Shown one piece after another: positions 1-8,642 of a DNA stretch of 64,000 bases. The notes beneath the pieces were generated by a model that did not search any database, was not told the DNA's origin, and saw only the letters and a list, made by a program, of their open reading frames with translations. The position numbers and the translations under genes were made by a program. Source of the stretch: Candidatus Nanopelagicales bacterium (GTDB taxonomy: Bacteria > Actinomycetota > Actinomycetes > S36-B12); the NCBI GenBank assembly GCA_028687755.1, contig JAQTZL010000005.1, positions 62,001 to 126,000 of the forward strand, written 5' to 3'. Each line of letters begins with the position of its first letter. Position 1 is the stretch's first letter.

Positions 1-19
1 GCCGGAGGGGTAATTGAGG

Positions 20-991
20 TCAATTCGGGTGGGCGGCCCGGGTCAGCCGGTCTTTGATCGCGGCCCCAATTCCGCCTATGGGTGGGGCAACCGCCAGCAC
101 CTTGGAAAGCTTCAAAGCGTCGGCCTCGCGAAGGGCTGAATAGAGCTGTTGGGCGTACTCCTCGCGGGTGACCGGCGCACACAGGCGCACCATGCCTGCA
201 GGTGTTGGATGTTCGGCCAACGCGATGAGTCCGATGCTTGCGGTGGCGAACACAGGCTCGAGTAGTGCTGCTGCATCAACCAGTTCGACTGTTGCGGTGG
301 GACTGTAATGAGACTCCAAAGTTCCACTTGCGCGAATCTGTGAATCAGTTGTGCAAGGAAGTCCTGTTATCTCTTCCACCTGCTCAACACTGATCGCACC
401 TGGTCGAAGCAATCGCGGATTGTTACCAGTGCAATCAATGATTGTGGATTCAACACCGACAGCACATTCACCACCATCGAGAACAACATCCTCCGCACTC
501 GTGAATTTATTGAGTTCCTCGAGCACGTGCTGCGCAGTTGTAGGACTTACTTTTCCAAAACGATTTGCGCTGGGTGCCGCAATTGCAATGGAAGGATCAC
601 CTGTAAGTTCAACAAGAATTCTTTGTACCTCTTGCATTAATGGATGTGCAGAGACTCGAACCGCAACGGAGTTCTGACTGCCCGTGATGAAGTCACCAGC
701 TCGCGGTGAGCGCGGAATAACAAGGGTGAGCGGACCTGGCCAAAAACTCTTCGCTAGTTGATATGCATATTCAGGAATATTTCTTCCCCAGTCATTCATT
801 GCCTCGATCGTTGCAAGATGAGCGATCAGCGGATGGTCGGCTGGACGCCCTTTTGCGGCATAAATCTGAGCGATGGCATGTGGATCATCGGTACGAGCTC
901 CAAGCCCATAGACGGTCTCCGTTGGCACAGCGGCTAGATGCCCAGCGGCCAAGGCAAGTGCTGCCTCTCGGGGACTGGCAACTGCTCGCAT
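20..991 (-). CDS. tsaC: L-threonylcarbamoyladenylate synthase (Sua5/YrdC/YwlC type)
   Basis: Makes threonylcarbamoyl-AMP from threonine, bicarbonate and ATP, the first step of t6A37 modification in ANN-decoding tRNAs; cytoplasmic. The YrdC core starts with PTETVYGLGA near residue 23 and continues through KGRPADHPL and SANRFGKVSPTTA. About 100 further residues, starting near SGTLESHYSP, form a Sua5-type C-terminal domain, so this is the long bacterial Sua5 form rather than the short TsaC form. I start at ATG 991; an in-frame TTG at 1003 would add four residues. It is divergent from the HtrA gene. Confidence 0.93.
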   Translation of the reverse strand: MRAVASPREAALALAAGHLAAVPTETVYGLGARTDDPHAIAQIYAAKGRPADHPLIAHLATIEAMNDWGRNIPEYAYQLAKSFWPGPLTLVIPRSPRAGDFITGSQNSVAVRVSAHPLMQEVQRILVELTGDPSIAIAAPSANRFGKVSPTTAQHVLEELNKFTSAEDVVLDGGECAVGVESTIIDCTGNNPRLLRPGAISVEQVEEITGLPCTTDSQIRASGTLESHYSPTATVELVDAAALLEPVFATASIGLIALAEHPTPAGMVRLCAPVTREEYAQQLYSALREADALKLSKVLAVAPPIGGIGAAIKDRLTRAAHPN

Positions 992-1117
992 GTGCCTATT
1001 CAATCTGCTCTTTGTAAGAGGTTTGTCAGGACTCTAGGTTTTCGTGCCCGAACGGGAACGAAATCACTGGTTGGGGTGTCTCATGTCTATATGAGTTCGC
1101 CCCACGAAGGAGACCCC

Positions 1118-2254
1118 GTGTCCACCCCACTTCCACCTTTCACGCCCGCTGAACCGATCGCGACCAGCATTGCTCCGGTCTGGGAACGACCTGCGCCAAA
1201 GAAGCGTGGCCGTGGTCCCGCAATTGTTGGCGGGCTATTAGCTACTGCATTAGTTGCAGGCGCGGCAGGTGGTGCCGTGGGATTTGTTGCGGCAAAGCAA
1301 ACATTGCCGACCTCCGTGGTGGCATCGGCAACTGCTGATTCGAGCTCACCGTCACTACCCGCAGGGAGTTCCATTGCAGATGTTGCTGCTGCTGTGCAGC
1401 CTGCCGTGGTTCAACTGAATGTGAGTGGCACTGACGGTGAAGGCACGGGTTCGGGTTTCATTATTAGCAAAGACGGGTACATCATCACCAACAATCACGT
1501 TGCAGGTTCTGCGAAAGATGGCGGGATTGATGTGTTGTTCTCCGATGGCACCAAGGCGAAGGGCACCTTGGTGGGTGCCAATGCGGGCTACGACCTTGCA
1601 GTCGTCAAGGTAGATAAGCCGGGAGTTAAAACTGTTCCGCTTGGCAAGTCATCAACACTTCGAGTAGGAGACGAAGTCATTGCGCTTGGTTCGCCACTTG
1701 GCTTACAAGGAACTGTGACCTCGGGAATTGTCAGTTCACTGAATCGGCCCGTTACCGCAGGAGATGAGTCGTTCATCAACGCGATCCAAACGGATGCGGC
1801 AATTAACCCAGGCAACTCCGGCGGACCACTTGTCAATGGCAACGGCGCTGTTGTCGGTGTGAACTCGGCAATCGCCTCGATGGCATCAGGTGAAGCCCAA
1901 GCGGGATCTATTGGCCTTGGCTTCTCAATTCCTATCGATACCGCAAAGCGCATTGCGAACGAGATCATCAATACGGGTTCAGCGAAGACTCCAGTGATCG
2001 GCGTCCAGCTCGCCATGGACTTTGAAGGTCCAGGTGGAAAGGTTTCGTCGGTTACCTCAGGTGGAGCGGCGCAAAAGGCTGGCATCAAGACCGGTGACAT
2101 CATCACCAAGGTCAATCGGCAAGTGATTGCTGATGGCACTCAGTTGATCGTGACTGTTCGTTCCTTTGCACCTGGCGATCGAGTACAGCTCACGGTAGAT
2201 CGCGGCGGGGAAACATTGACCCTTCCACTGAACCTGACGGCCTCGAAGGCATAG
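1118..2254 (+). CDS. Membrane-anchored HtrA/DegP-type serine protease with PDZ domain
   Basis: Extracytoplasmic protein-quality-control protease. An N-terminal proline-rich cytoplasmic tail is followed by one membrane segment (about residues 34-58), a chymotrypsin-fold domain with catalytic His127 (TNNHVAG), Asp159 (GYDLAVV) and Ser234 (NPGNSGGPL), and a C-terminal PDZ domain from about residue 280 (GGAAQKAGIKTGDIITKVN). The start is GTG 1118 because an AAGGAGA ribosome site lies at 1107-1113; ATG 1091 in the same frame has no such site. The architecture matches mycobacterial HtrA/PepD-like proteases. It may be expressed with the DUF2236 gene 23 bases downstream. Confidence 0.92.
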   Translation: MSTPLPPFTPAEPIATSIAPVWERPAPKKRGRGPAIVGGLLATALVAGAAGGAVGFVAAKQTLPTSVVASATADSSSPSLPAGSSIADVAAAVQPAVVQLNVSGTDGEGTGSGFIISKDGYIITNNHVAGSAKDGGIDVLFSDGTKAKGTLVGANAGYDLAVVKVDKPGVKTVPLGKSSTLRVGDEVIALGSPLGLQGTVTSGIVSSLNRPVTAGDESFINAIQTDAAINPGNSGGPLVNGNGAVVGVNSAIASMASGEAQAGSIGLGFSIPIDTAKRIANEIINTGSAKTPVIGVQLAMDFEGPGGKVSSVTSGGAAQKAGIKTGDIITKVNRQVIADGTQLIVTVRSFAPGDRVQLTVDRGGETLTLPLNLTASKA

Positions 2255-2277
2255 ACGAAACCACCCTGCGGCAGGCT

Positions 2278-3186
2278 ATGGGCATGAACCCCTTGGCAAA
2301 CGTGCTCGATCCACTGCGCGATCGCGCTGCCGCAGGGTTTCGTCGCATCGTTTCTGGTGATCCCACTGGGGTTCCAGAATGGGTTGCGCAAATGCGCGAG
2401 GGCGAAGGCATCGGCTACTTCGGCCCAGATTCAGCCGCGTGGGCAGTGCATGGTGGGTTACCAACATTGGTCGGTGGGATTCGTGCGCTCTTAATGCAGG
2501 CACTACATCCAGCGGCACTCGCTGGAGTGATGCAGCATTCACGTTACGAAGAAGATGCGCTTGGCCGATTAGCAGGCACCACGCAATGGCTCACAGTCGT
2601 GACCTTTGGTGACAAAGCACAAGCTGATCGTGAATGCGCACGCGTTCGCGGTATGCATCGTCGAGTCAATGGCGTGTACACGGTCGATGGCGTTGAGTTT
2701 CCCTATGACGCAACAGATCCGGATCTCTTGCGGTGGGTGCACATTGCATTTACTGATTCATTTCTTGCAACACACCTAGTGTGGGGCGATCCAATCCCTG
2801 GTGGCCCGGACGCTTATGTGCGCGAATGGGCGAAAGCTGGAGAGCTCGTCGGCGTAGAAAACCCTCCGCGCTCAGTCACCGAATTGCGAACGGCGATTGC
2901 TGGATATGTATCTCAATTGCGAAGTAGCCGTGAAGCCAAAGAAACCGCAGCGTTTATTCGTAAACCGCCACTTCCGTTTGCCGCACAAGGCCCGTATGCA
3001 GCGTTGCTCCTCGGGGCTTTATCAACCATGTCACCACGACACCTCGCAATGCTGGGATTACCTCGGGTCCCGCAAGTAGTCGCTCGCCCTGCAGTGACGG
3101 CCATGTTGGGAACGCTCGCATTCGCTCTTGGCCCAACATCCCCTTCCCAACAAGCGGCGATGTCCCGGATTGATAGCAACTCGTAA
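2278..3186 (+). CDS. Oxygenase MpaB family protein (DUF2236)
   Basis: About 302 residues of the DUF2236/MpaB family, which includes latex-clearing rubber oxygenase and fungal MpaB; those studied are b-type haem oxygenases, but the substrate here cannot be read from sequence. Supporting segments are GIGYFGPDSAAWAVHG near residue 43, MQALHPAALAGVMQHSRY near 72 (with the family's conserved histidine) and RVRGMHRRVNG near 122. There is no signal peptide or obvious membrane anchor. A second ATG two codons in (2284) is equally possible. The gene follows htrA closely and precedes the secreted lyase. Confidence 0.82.
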   Translation: MGMNPLANVLDPLRDRAAAGFRRIVSGDPTGVPEWVAQMREGEGIGYFGPDSAAWAVHGGLPTLVGGIRALLMQALHPAALAGVMQHSRYEEDALGRLAGTTQWLTVVTFGDKAQADRECARVRGMHRRVNGVYTVDGVEFPYDATDPDLLRWVHIAFTDSFLATHLVWGDPIPGGPDAYVREWAKAGELVGVENPPRSVTELRTAIAGYVSQLRSSREAKETAAFIRKPPLPFAAQGPYAALLLGALSTMSPRHLAMLGLPRVPQVVARPAVTAMLGTLAFALGPTSPSQQAAMSRIDSNS

Positions 3187-3213
3187 CATTCGAATTACTG
3201 ATTTCGCGTATTT

Positions 3214-5268
3214 ATGGGTGATGATGGTCGAATGCTTCCCCAGCGCCGCAAGACCAAGACCCTGACGTTCGCATTGACTGTTATGGCGTCGGGTTCGGTC
3301 TTGTTGAGTGCATTGCCAGCACATGCTGCTGAAACGCCAGCGCCGTCGACCTCGCCGGCAGTTTCAGCGTCGCCAACGCCAACGCCAACGCCTACACCCA
3401 GCCGTACGGCGTCAGCCTCACCCACGGCAACACCAACCATGAGTCCCAGCGTTACACCGAGCGCGACGCCGTCGGTAACAACGCCCGCGTCACCTATGCC
3501 TACAGCAGTTCCCGCTGCACCACCCGTGGTGATGCCAACTGCGCTTGGTAGTTGGTGCCGCACGATTTTTCCGCAAACATCGGCTGCAAGTGAACGAGTA
3601 GCGGCTCAAAAATTATTGACCAGCGGAACCATTAATTTTGGTAAAGGTGGCACGTATCAGTTGACAGAACATCCAGATTGGAAGCCACAGGCAACGTCTG
3701 ACACTTCAGGTGATCGGCATGTGAACTCTCTCAATTGGGCATTACCGCTTCTGTTTCGAGGGGTGCAAGTCCAAAACCAAGCAATGGTGGATCGTTTCCG
3801 TCAAATTCTTTTGTACTGGATTGCCGACCATCAAGGTAGGCGCGGTGCGTGGGTTGACTCTTCCATTTATGGAGGACTACGCACGGAAACGTTGGTGTGT
3901 GCTGCGCAAACCTTGAACGATCCAGTGATCACCGCAGCTGCTATTCGCGATGCGCAAACAATGGTGAAGTCAAATGCAGGAGCACGCGCAATCGCCATTG
4001 GTTCAAACAACACCGACTTGATTCGACAGACAGGCGCGCTAGCTGCGTTTTGTTGGACGGGTGACACAGCATTGCGCGACAAGGCCTGGCGGAATCTTGT
4101 TGCGATTGCCAATGGAGTCGTTCAGCCTGACGGTAGCGATGTAGAGGGTTCACCTGGCTACGCGGTGTACATTGAGAATTTACTTGGAGATGTGCAAGCG
4201 GCCGCCAACACGTGCGGAATTCCGGCCGACCCAATTCCAACTTTGCGTAATAAGTTGTATGACTTTGTTGCGCAATCGATTCGCCCGGACTTTCTCGTTG
4301 AGTCGCTCGGTGACAGCATCAATGAATCTCTCAAGGGGTCGTTCGGCGCTGCTGACGGCCAAGCTGAATGGGTGCGTACCGGTGGGAAAAGTGGAACTCC
4401 ACCTGCACCGATTTATTCGGTGTACGACGGCGGCTATGTGTTTGGACGCGCTGGTTGGCAGCCACAACCTGGGATGCCGGATAGTTTCTATTCAGTACGT
4501 TCAAGTTCTACGCGTCCGGCAACTGCTCACACGCATGATGACGGAACTGGTTTGACGTTCTATTCAAAGGGCGTTGAGTGGATAGGCGATCCGGGCCCTT
4601 TCCGTTACGAAAACAGTGATTCATTGCGTGCATATTTGAAAACTAGGGCTGCGCATTCGGCATTAACTGTCGGCAAGGTGGCTCGTAGTAAGTGGTCGGG
4701 AACCAAACGCATAGTTGCGCAAAGTGACTGGGCCACTGGCGGTAATGACACCACCTGCGTCCAGGACAACACTTGGAAGACAGTGACCCTGGTTCGATGC
4801 ACGCAATATGTGCGCAGTGTCGATGCGATGATCGTCACCGATTACATCAATGCTGCTCGCGGCGGCAAAAAAGCCAAGGGTCGCTTTACTTGGCAACGAT
4901 GGCAAATTCCTAACGGCGTTGATACCGGTTACGAAGGCAACAGATTGGTACTGACAAAAGGCGATAAGAAACTTGATGTCGTGAAGTCGGGAACTGATGC
5001 GTGGGTGGTTGATCATGCGCAGCCTGGGGGCAAGCAAGGCTGGTTCACTGGCACCTGGGGAACCAAACTTCCAGGTCAGGTCGTAAATCGTCAGGTGCCG
5101 ATTCCAAAGGCTGGAGTGCGCCAAGCGTTAGTGACAGTTCTCGTTGCACGTAATGCAGGTGAAAGCGTTCCTGTGACCATCAGCTCTACTGGTGTCACGG
5201 TTACCCGCAATGGACAAACGATCACAACGCCAGCACCAATGCCTCAGTTGGGTGCTGCATTACTCTGA
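3214..5268 (+). CDS. Secreted heparinase II/III-like polysaccharide lyase
   Basis: A 684-residue exported protein. It has a basic N-terminus, a hydrophobic core and an AHA-A type cleavage site near residue 33, then a linker of about 60 residues rich in Pro, Thr, Ser and Ala (tandem PTPTPTP). The rest resembles an alpha/alpha-toroid followed by a beta-sandwich. The segment around residue 445, with HTHDDGTGLTFYSKG and EWIGDPGPFRYE, matches the heparinase II/III beta-sandwich signature (H.D..S......G...L.DPG...Y). Family members cleave acidic polysaccharides; the substrate is unknown. The start may be ATG 3214 or 3232. rpiB starts four bases after the stop. Confidence 0.7.
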   Translation: MGDDGRMLPQRRKTKTLTFALTVMASGSVLLSALPAHAAETPAPSTSPAVSASPTPTPTPTPSRTASASPTATPTMSPSVTPSATPSVTTPASPMPTAVPAAPPVVMPTALGSWCRTIFPQTSAASERVAAQKLLTSGTINFGKGGTYQLTEHPDWKPQATSDTSGDRHVNSLNWALPLLFRGVQVQNQAMVDRFRQILLYWIADHQGRRGAWVDSSIYGGLRTETLVCAAQTLNDPVITAAAIRDAQTMVKSNAGARAIAIGSNNTDLIRQTGALAAFCWTGDTALRDKAWRNLVAIANGVVQPDGSDVEGSPGYAVYIENLLGDVQAAANTCGIPADPIPTLRNKLYDFVAQSIRPDFLVESLGDSINESLKGSFGAADGQAEWVRTGGKSGTPPAPIYSVYDGGYVFGRAGWQPQPGMPDSFYSVRSSSTRPATAHTHDDGTGLTFYSKGVEWIGDPGPFRYENSDSLRAYLKTRAAHSALTVGKVARSKWSGTKRIVAQSDWATGGNDTTCVQDNTWKTVTLVRCTQYVRSVDAMIVTDYINAARGGKKAKGRFTWQRWQIPNGVDTGYEGNRLVLTKGDKKLDVVKSGTDAWVVDHAQPGGKQGWFTGTWGTKLPGQVVNRQVPIPKAGVRQALVTVLVARNAGESVPVTISSTGVTVTRNGQTITTPAPMPQLGAALL

Positions 5269-5272
5269 TCCC

Positions 5273-5722
5273 ATGATCATCGCGATTGGTTCTGACCATG
5301 CAGGTTTCGTTCTCAAAGAACACTTGCGCGGCTGGCTTGTTGAACAAGGTCACGATGTGATTGACCTTGGGGCGTACTCCTCAGATCGCGTCGATTACCC
5401 GCATTTTGGTGCAGAAGTTGGTCGAACAGTGGCATCTGGCAAGGCTGCGTTTGGTGTTGCAGTGTGCGGAAGTGGTCAGGGCATTTGCATGGCTGCGAAC
5501 AAGGTCCCAGGGGTTCGTGCAGGGATTATTCGGGACACTCAAGATGCCGCGATGACCCGGCAACACAACAATGCCAACGTTGCCTGCTTTGGCGAGCGCG
5601 TGACAGACCCAGATGTGGCGGTAGGAGCACTCAAAGTCTTTCTCGAAACAGCCTTTGAGGGTGGCCGTCACGAGGCGCGCGTGGAGCAGCTGGCTGAACT
5701 CGATGCGGGTCAAGCAATCTAG
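5273..5722 (+). CDS. rpiB: Ribose-5-phosphate isomerase B
   Basis: Interconverts ribose 5-phosphate and ribulose 5-phosphate in the pentose phosphate pathway. The protein is 149 residues, normal for RpiB. MIIAIGSDHAGF at the N-terminus carries the substrate-binding Asp-His pair. CGSGQGICMAANKVPGVRAG near residue 64 is the family signature with the active-site Cys, and RQHNNANVACFGERV near 98 holds the His-Asn-Asn stretch. The frame is open further upstream, but homology starts exactly at ATG 5273, four bases after the lyase stop. RpiB is the usual form in actinobacteria. Confidence 0.95.
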   Translation: MIIAIGSDHAGFVLKEHLRGWLVEQGHDVIDLGAYSSDRVDYPHFGAEVGRTVASGKAAFGVAVCGSGQGICMAANKVPGVRAGIIRDTQDAAMTRQHNNANVACFGERVTDPDVAVGALKVFLETAFEGGRHEARVEQLAELDAGQAI

Positions 5723-5781
5723 TTCTCAGTCAGCAGATTCTGGCTCTCGATAAGTTCGGGAATCGAGCGTAGAATCAAAGC

Positions 5782-6336
5782 ATGTGGATCTTCATTGTTA
5801 TTGCTGTCCTTGTCATACTTGCGATCTATTTAGTCGCGACCTACAACCGTCTGGTAAAAGCCAATGTTGCGGTTGATGAAGCTTTCGCGCAGATTGAGGT
5901 GCAACTCAAGCGCCGCAGCGATTTGATCCCTAATTTAGTGAGCACTGTTAAGGGATACGCTGCCCATGAAAGTGGCACATTAGAAAAGGTAACTGCAGCT
6001 CGAGCAGTGGCCGAACACGCAAATGGCGTAGCAGAAGTCGCTGCAGCGGATGGTCAGTTAACACAGGCTCTTCGTGGCTTGCTTGCAGTCGCTGAGGCGT
6101 ATCCAGATTTGAAAGCATCTGCGAACTTCCTGTCACTTCAAGAAGAACTTTCTTCAACGGAAAACAAAGTGGCATTTTCACGCCAGTTCTACAACGATTC
6201 GGTTCGAACCTTGAACACCGCAATTGTCACTATTCCCACCAAGTTCTTCGTTGGTATGACCGGTGTGCATGCTCGCGAATTCTATGAAGTGCCAAATGAA
6301 GCGGATCGCAACGCTCCTACTGTTTCCTTCGAGTAA
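5782..6336 (+). CDS. LemA family protein
   Basis: A 184-residue membrane-anchored protein with one N-terminal helix (about residues 2-20) and a long helical extracytoplasmic domain. YNRLVKANVAVDEAFAQIEVQ, RRSDLIPNLVSTVKGYA and the C-terminal FYNDSVRTLNTAI are hallmarks of LemA. The biochemical function of the family is not established. It sits two bases upstream of an HtpX-like protease, a pairing seen in many bacteria, which suggests a shared role at the membrane. Confidence 0.93.
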   Translation: MWIFIVIAVLVILAIYLVATYNRLVKANVAVDEAFAQIEVQLKRRSDLIPNLVSTVKGYAAHESGTLEKVTAARAVAEHANGVAEVAAADGQLTQALRGLLAVAEAYPDLKASANFLSLQEELSSTENKVAFSRQFYNDSVRTLNTAIVTIPTKFFVGMTGVHAREFYEVPNEADRNAPTVSFE

Positions 6337-6338
6337 TT

Positions 6339-7238
6339 ATGGCGGTCTCGTTTAGAGCCGAGCAGTCAGCGAACAAACGCAAAACCTGGTTGCTGCTCGC
6401 ATTGATGTTCTTTGCTGTGATTGCCGTTGTTTGGGCAGCAGGCACGATCTTAAATTTCGATGCGTATTGGCTCGTTCCGATGGCTGTCGGGATTTCATTG
6501 ATTGGAGTGTGGACTTCATATTGGAAATCAGACACTTTGGTCCTCGCGATGACGCACGCAAAAGTAGTCAGTCACGACGATGCACCACAGCTTTACAACA
6601 TCGTTGAAGAAATCACCATGGCAGCGGGTTTACCAATGCCAAAGGTCGCGATCGTTGATGACCCCGCTCCAAATGCGTTTGCGACAGGCCGTGATCCAGA
6701 GCATGCGGTGATCGCATTTACGACAGGAATTCTTCGCGTGATGGATCGCGAGCAACTTCAAGGAGTCGCGGCACACGAAATGGCGCACGTGGGTAACCGC
6801 GACACGTTGGTCATGGCTGTTGCCGCCACCACAGCGGGACTGCTCGCGGTGATCGCCGACATGGGCGCCCGCATGGCGTTCTTCAGCCGCAGAGATCAAA
6901 ACAGCAATCCATTTGCGATAGTGATCTCATTGGTGATTTTGATTCTCGCACCCATTGCAGCACTTCTTATTCGTGCGTCCATTTCGCGCAAACGCGAGTC
7001 CCTCGCCGATGCCACAGCAATTGAGTTCACACGCAACCCTTCTGGGCTTCGCCGAGCGTTAGAGACCCTGGCTGCGGACAACACGGTCGTGCAGCAAAAA
7101 TCGACTGCTGTGGCTCATGTGTGGATTGAATCCCCATTGGATGGCAAGTCGAAATCCATGTTTGATACCCATCCGCCACTGAGTGAGCGCATAAATCTGC
7201 TGCGTCAAATGGAAGGTCTTCCGCCGTTAGGGCAGTAG
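6339..7238 (+). CDS. htpX: HtpX-like M48 zinc metalloprotease
   Basis: Integral-membrane endopeptidase implicated in turnover of damaged membrane proteins. It has two membrane helices near the N-terminus (about residues 15-60), then the zinc motif HEMAH at residues 146-150, a further hydrophobic pair (about 165-215) and the third zinc ligand Glu220 in RKRESLADA. The C-terminal HPPLSERINLL is typical of HtpX. The 299-residue length matches the family. It is cotranscribed with lemA (2-base gap). Another M48 subclass is possible, but order of motifs fits HtpX best. Confidence 0.93.
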   Translation: MAVSFRAEQSANKRKTWLLLALMFFAVIAVVWAAGTILNFDAYWLVPMAVGISLIGVWTSYWKSDTLVLAMTHAKVVSHDDAPQLYNIVEEITMAAGLPMPKVAIVDDPAPNAFATGRDPEHAVIAFTTGILRVMDREQLQGVAAHEMAHVGNRDTLVMAVAATTAGLLAVIADMGARMAFFSRRDQNSNPFAIVISLVILILAPIAALLIRASISRKRESLADATAIEFTRNPSGLRRALETLAADNTVVQQKSTAVAHVWIESPLDGKSKSMFDTHPPLSERINLLRQMEGLPPLGQ

Positions 7239-7307
7239 TGCCGGTGAGCTCCAAAGCGCTTGGCGATAGCCTTATCCCTCAGGTTTGTGGGGGAACTCGC
7301 AATCCGC

Positions 7308-7382
7308 GGGATGCTAGCTCAATGGTAGAGCTGCGGACTTTTAATCCGTAGGTTCGGGGTTCGAGCCCCCGGCGTCCCACCA
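7308..7382 (+). tRNA. tRNA-Lys (anticodon TTT)
   Basis: Cloverleaf read by eye. The acceptor GGGATGC (7308-7314) pairs with GCGTCCC (7372-7378). The anticodon stem GCGGA/TCCGT encloses the loop CTTTTAA, giving TTT. The T arm is CGGGG-TTCGAGC-CCCG. The discriminator A at 7379 is followed by an encoded CCA (7380-7382). Confidence 0.96.
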
Positions 7383-7395
7383 CAGGCTCCAGTTC

Positions 7396-8529
7396 TTACT
7401 TCTGGATGATCCTTTTCTTGGCGGCACTGACCTTCTTAAGCAGCCGTTGATTGATGCTCGGCGCTTCCTTAACTGCACCGTCCCCGAGCGCACCAAGGAT
7501 CGCAGCAACTGCGGCATCGATTGGCAGATCTGCAACATCAGTGTCGGAAATATGTTCCGGACCAGTGAAGCGTGCGCTCAACAGACTGAGGTCACCCATC
7601 ACATTGACACCCGATGTCCTAATAGCCGCGACATAGGTCGCTCCAAACTCTGCGGCGCGGTCGAGGGCCCACTGTGGAGTTTGCAGTTTCACTTCATCGG
7701 CACCTGGAGTGCGACCTTCAACCATTCCTTTAATAAGTCCGTCGTGGACTTCATGGGAATAAGGTTTCCATCCTTTGCCGCCACCGATGGATTGGTTGAT
7801 GCGTCGGAGTAACTCAGCTTCCGCGAGAGTCAGTGACCGATTCATTGACGTAGGTTTGTTTTGAAGCAAGAACCCTTGAGGCAAACCAGTTAAGGATTCA
7901 AAATCTCGATAGATGCTGTCACGATCAGAATCGTCGACCACAACAACAGTCACTCGTTCACTGCCAACAATGTTTGCCCAGCGGCTCACGACTGCATCAT
8001 GGCGATGTCGAAGCCAAAATACTTCTGATTTGGGTTCGAGTTGTTCTGAGCCCAGCACGTTATTGAGCCAGTGAAGATAACCAAACTCATAACCGGACTT
8101 CAAGATTTGTTGCCAAGCCGATGGAAGTATTTTTGCAAGGTTTCGCAGGGTGATCACCACATGGATGTTCTCTTTGCCTATGCGATCAACGATCCGTTCG
8201 GCCACTTCGCTGGAAGCCTCGGCAAAAAACTCGCTTGAACACACGGTAATTCCGTCAAAATTCTCGGCCTCACTGACAAACGTTTCCCAAAGTTTGGGAT
8301 CTGGTGGTGGGGAACCACCTGGGCGCCAACCCACACGACGATTCATTGCTGATGAAGCAATGGCACGATGCGCCTGGCCGGTTCCCGGATATGAGATCCC
8401 GAATTCTGTAAGCCGTGCTCGGTTCTGTGCGAAGGCATCTTGGATCGTTGTCGTCCCCGTTTTGTGGACTCCGATATGGAGCAAAATTCCCCCATCTTTC
8501 AGGTGAGGATTCTTCACAAAATCGGGCAC
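7396..8529 (-). CDS. Sulfotransferase-like protein
   Basis: A 377-residue protein whose N-terminal HIGVHKTGTTTIQ (about residues 18-30) matches the 5'-phosphosulfate-binding loop of PAPS-dependent sulfotransferases. VVITLRNLAKILPSAWQQ near residue 133 matches their 3'-phosphate-binding region (R-x-P-x-x-x-x-x-S pattern, degenerate). Such enzymes transfer sulfate from PAPS to sugars, lipids or proteins; the acceptor is not predictable. It starts with GTG and has no clear ribosome site. It stands alone, oriented toward the tRNA-Lys gene, which ends 14 bases from its stop. Confidence 0.75.
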   Translation of the reverse strand: MPDFVKNPHLKDGGILLHIGVHKTGTTTIQDAFAQNRARLTEFGISYPGTGQAHRAIASSAMNRRVGWRPGGSPPPDPKLWETFVSEAENFDGITVCSSEFFAEASSEVAERIVDRIGKENIHVVITLRNLAKILPSAWQQILKSGYEFGYLHWLNNVLGSEQLEPKSEVFWLRHRHDAVVSRWANIVGSERVTVVVVDDSDRDSIYRDFESLTGLPQGFLLQNKPTSMNRSLTLAEAELLRRINQSIGGGKGWKPYSHEVHDGLIKGMVEGRTPGADEVKLQTPQWALDRAAEFGATYVAAIRTSGVNVMGDLSLLSARFTGPEHISDTDVADLPIDAAVAAILGALGDGAVKEAPSINQRLLKKVSAAKKRIIQK

Positions 8530-8598
8530 GAACAGATTCTAGGTATAAGAGGTGAATGCGTGACAAAGCGCAGTGCAATCGGGCACAATCAATCTCGC

Positions 8599-8635
8599 AA
8601 GACCCGTGCAATTGCCCCCCAGCTGCACGGGTCTT
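8599..8635 (-). terminator. Strong hairpin between the oxidoreductase and sulfotransferase genes
   Basis: A perfect 12-bp inverted repeat, AAGACCCGTGCA (8599-8610) with TGCACGGGTCTT (8624-8635), and a 13-base loop. It lies just beyond the stop of the ferredoxin reductase gene on the minus strand and probably ends that transcript. No long T-run follows on the minus strand. Confidence 0.7.
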
Positions 8636-8642
8636 TGCATAT

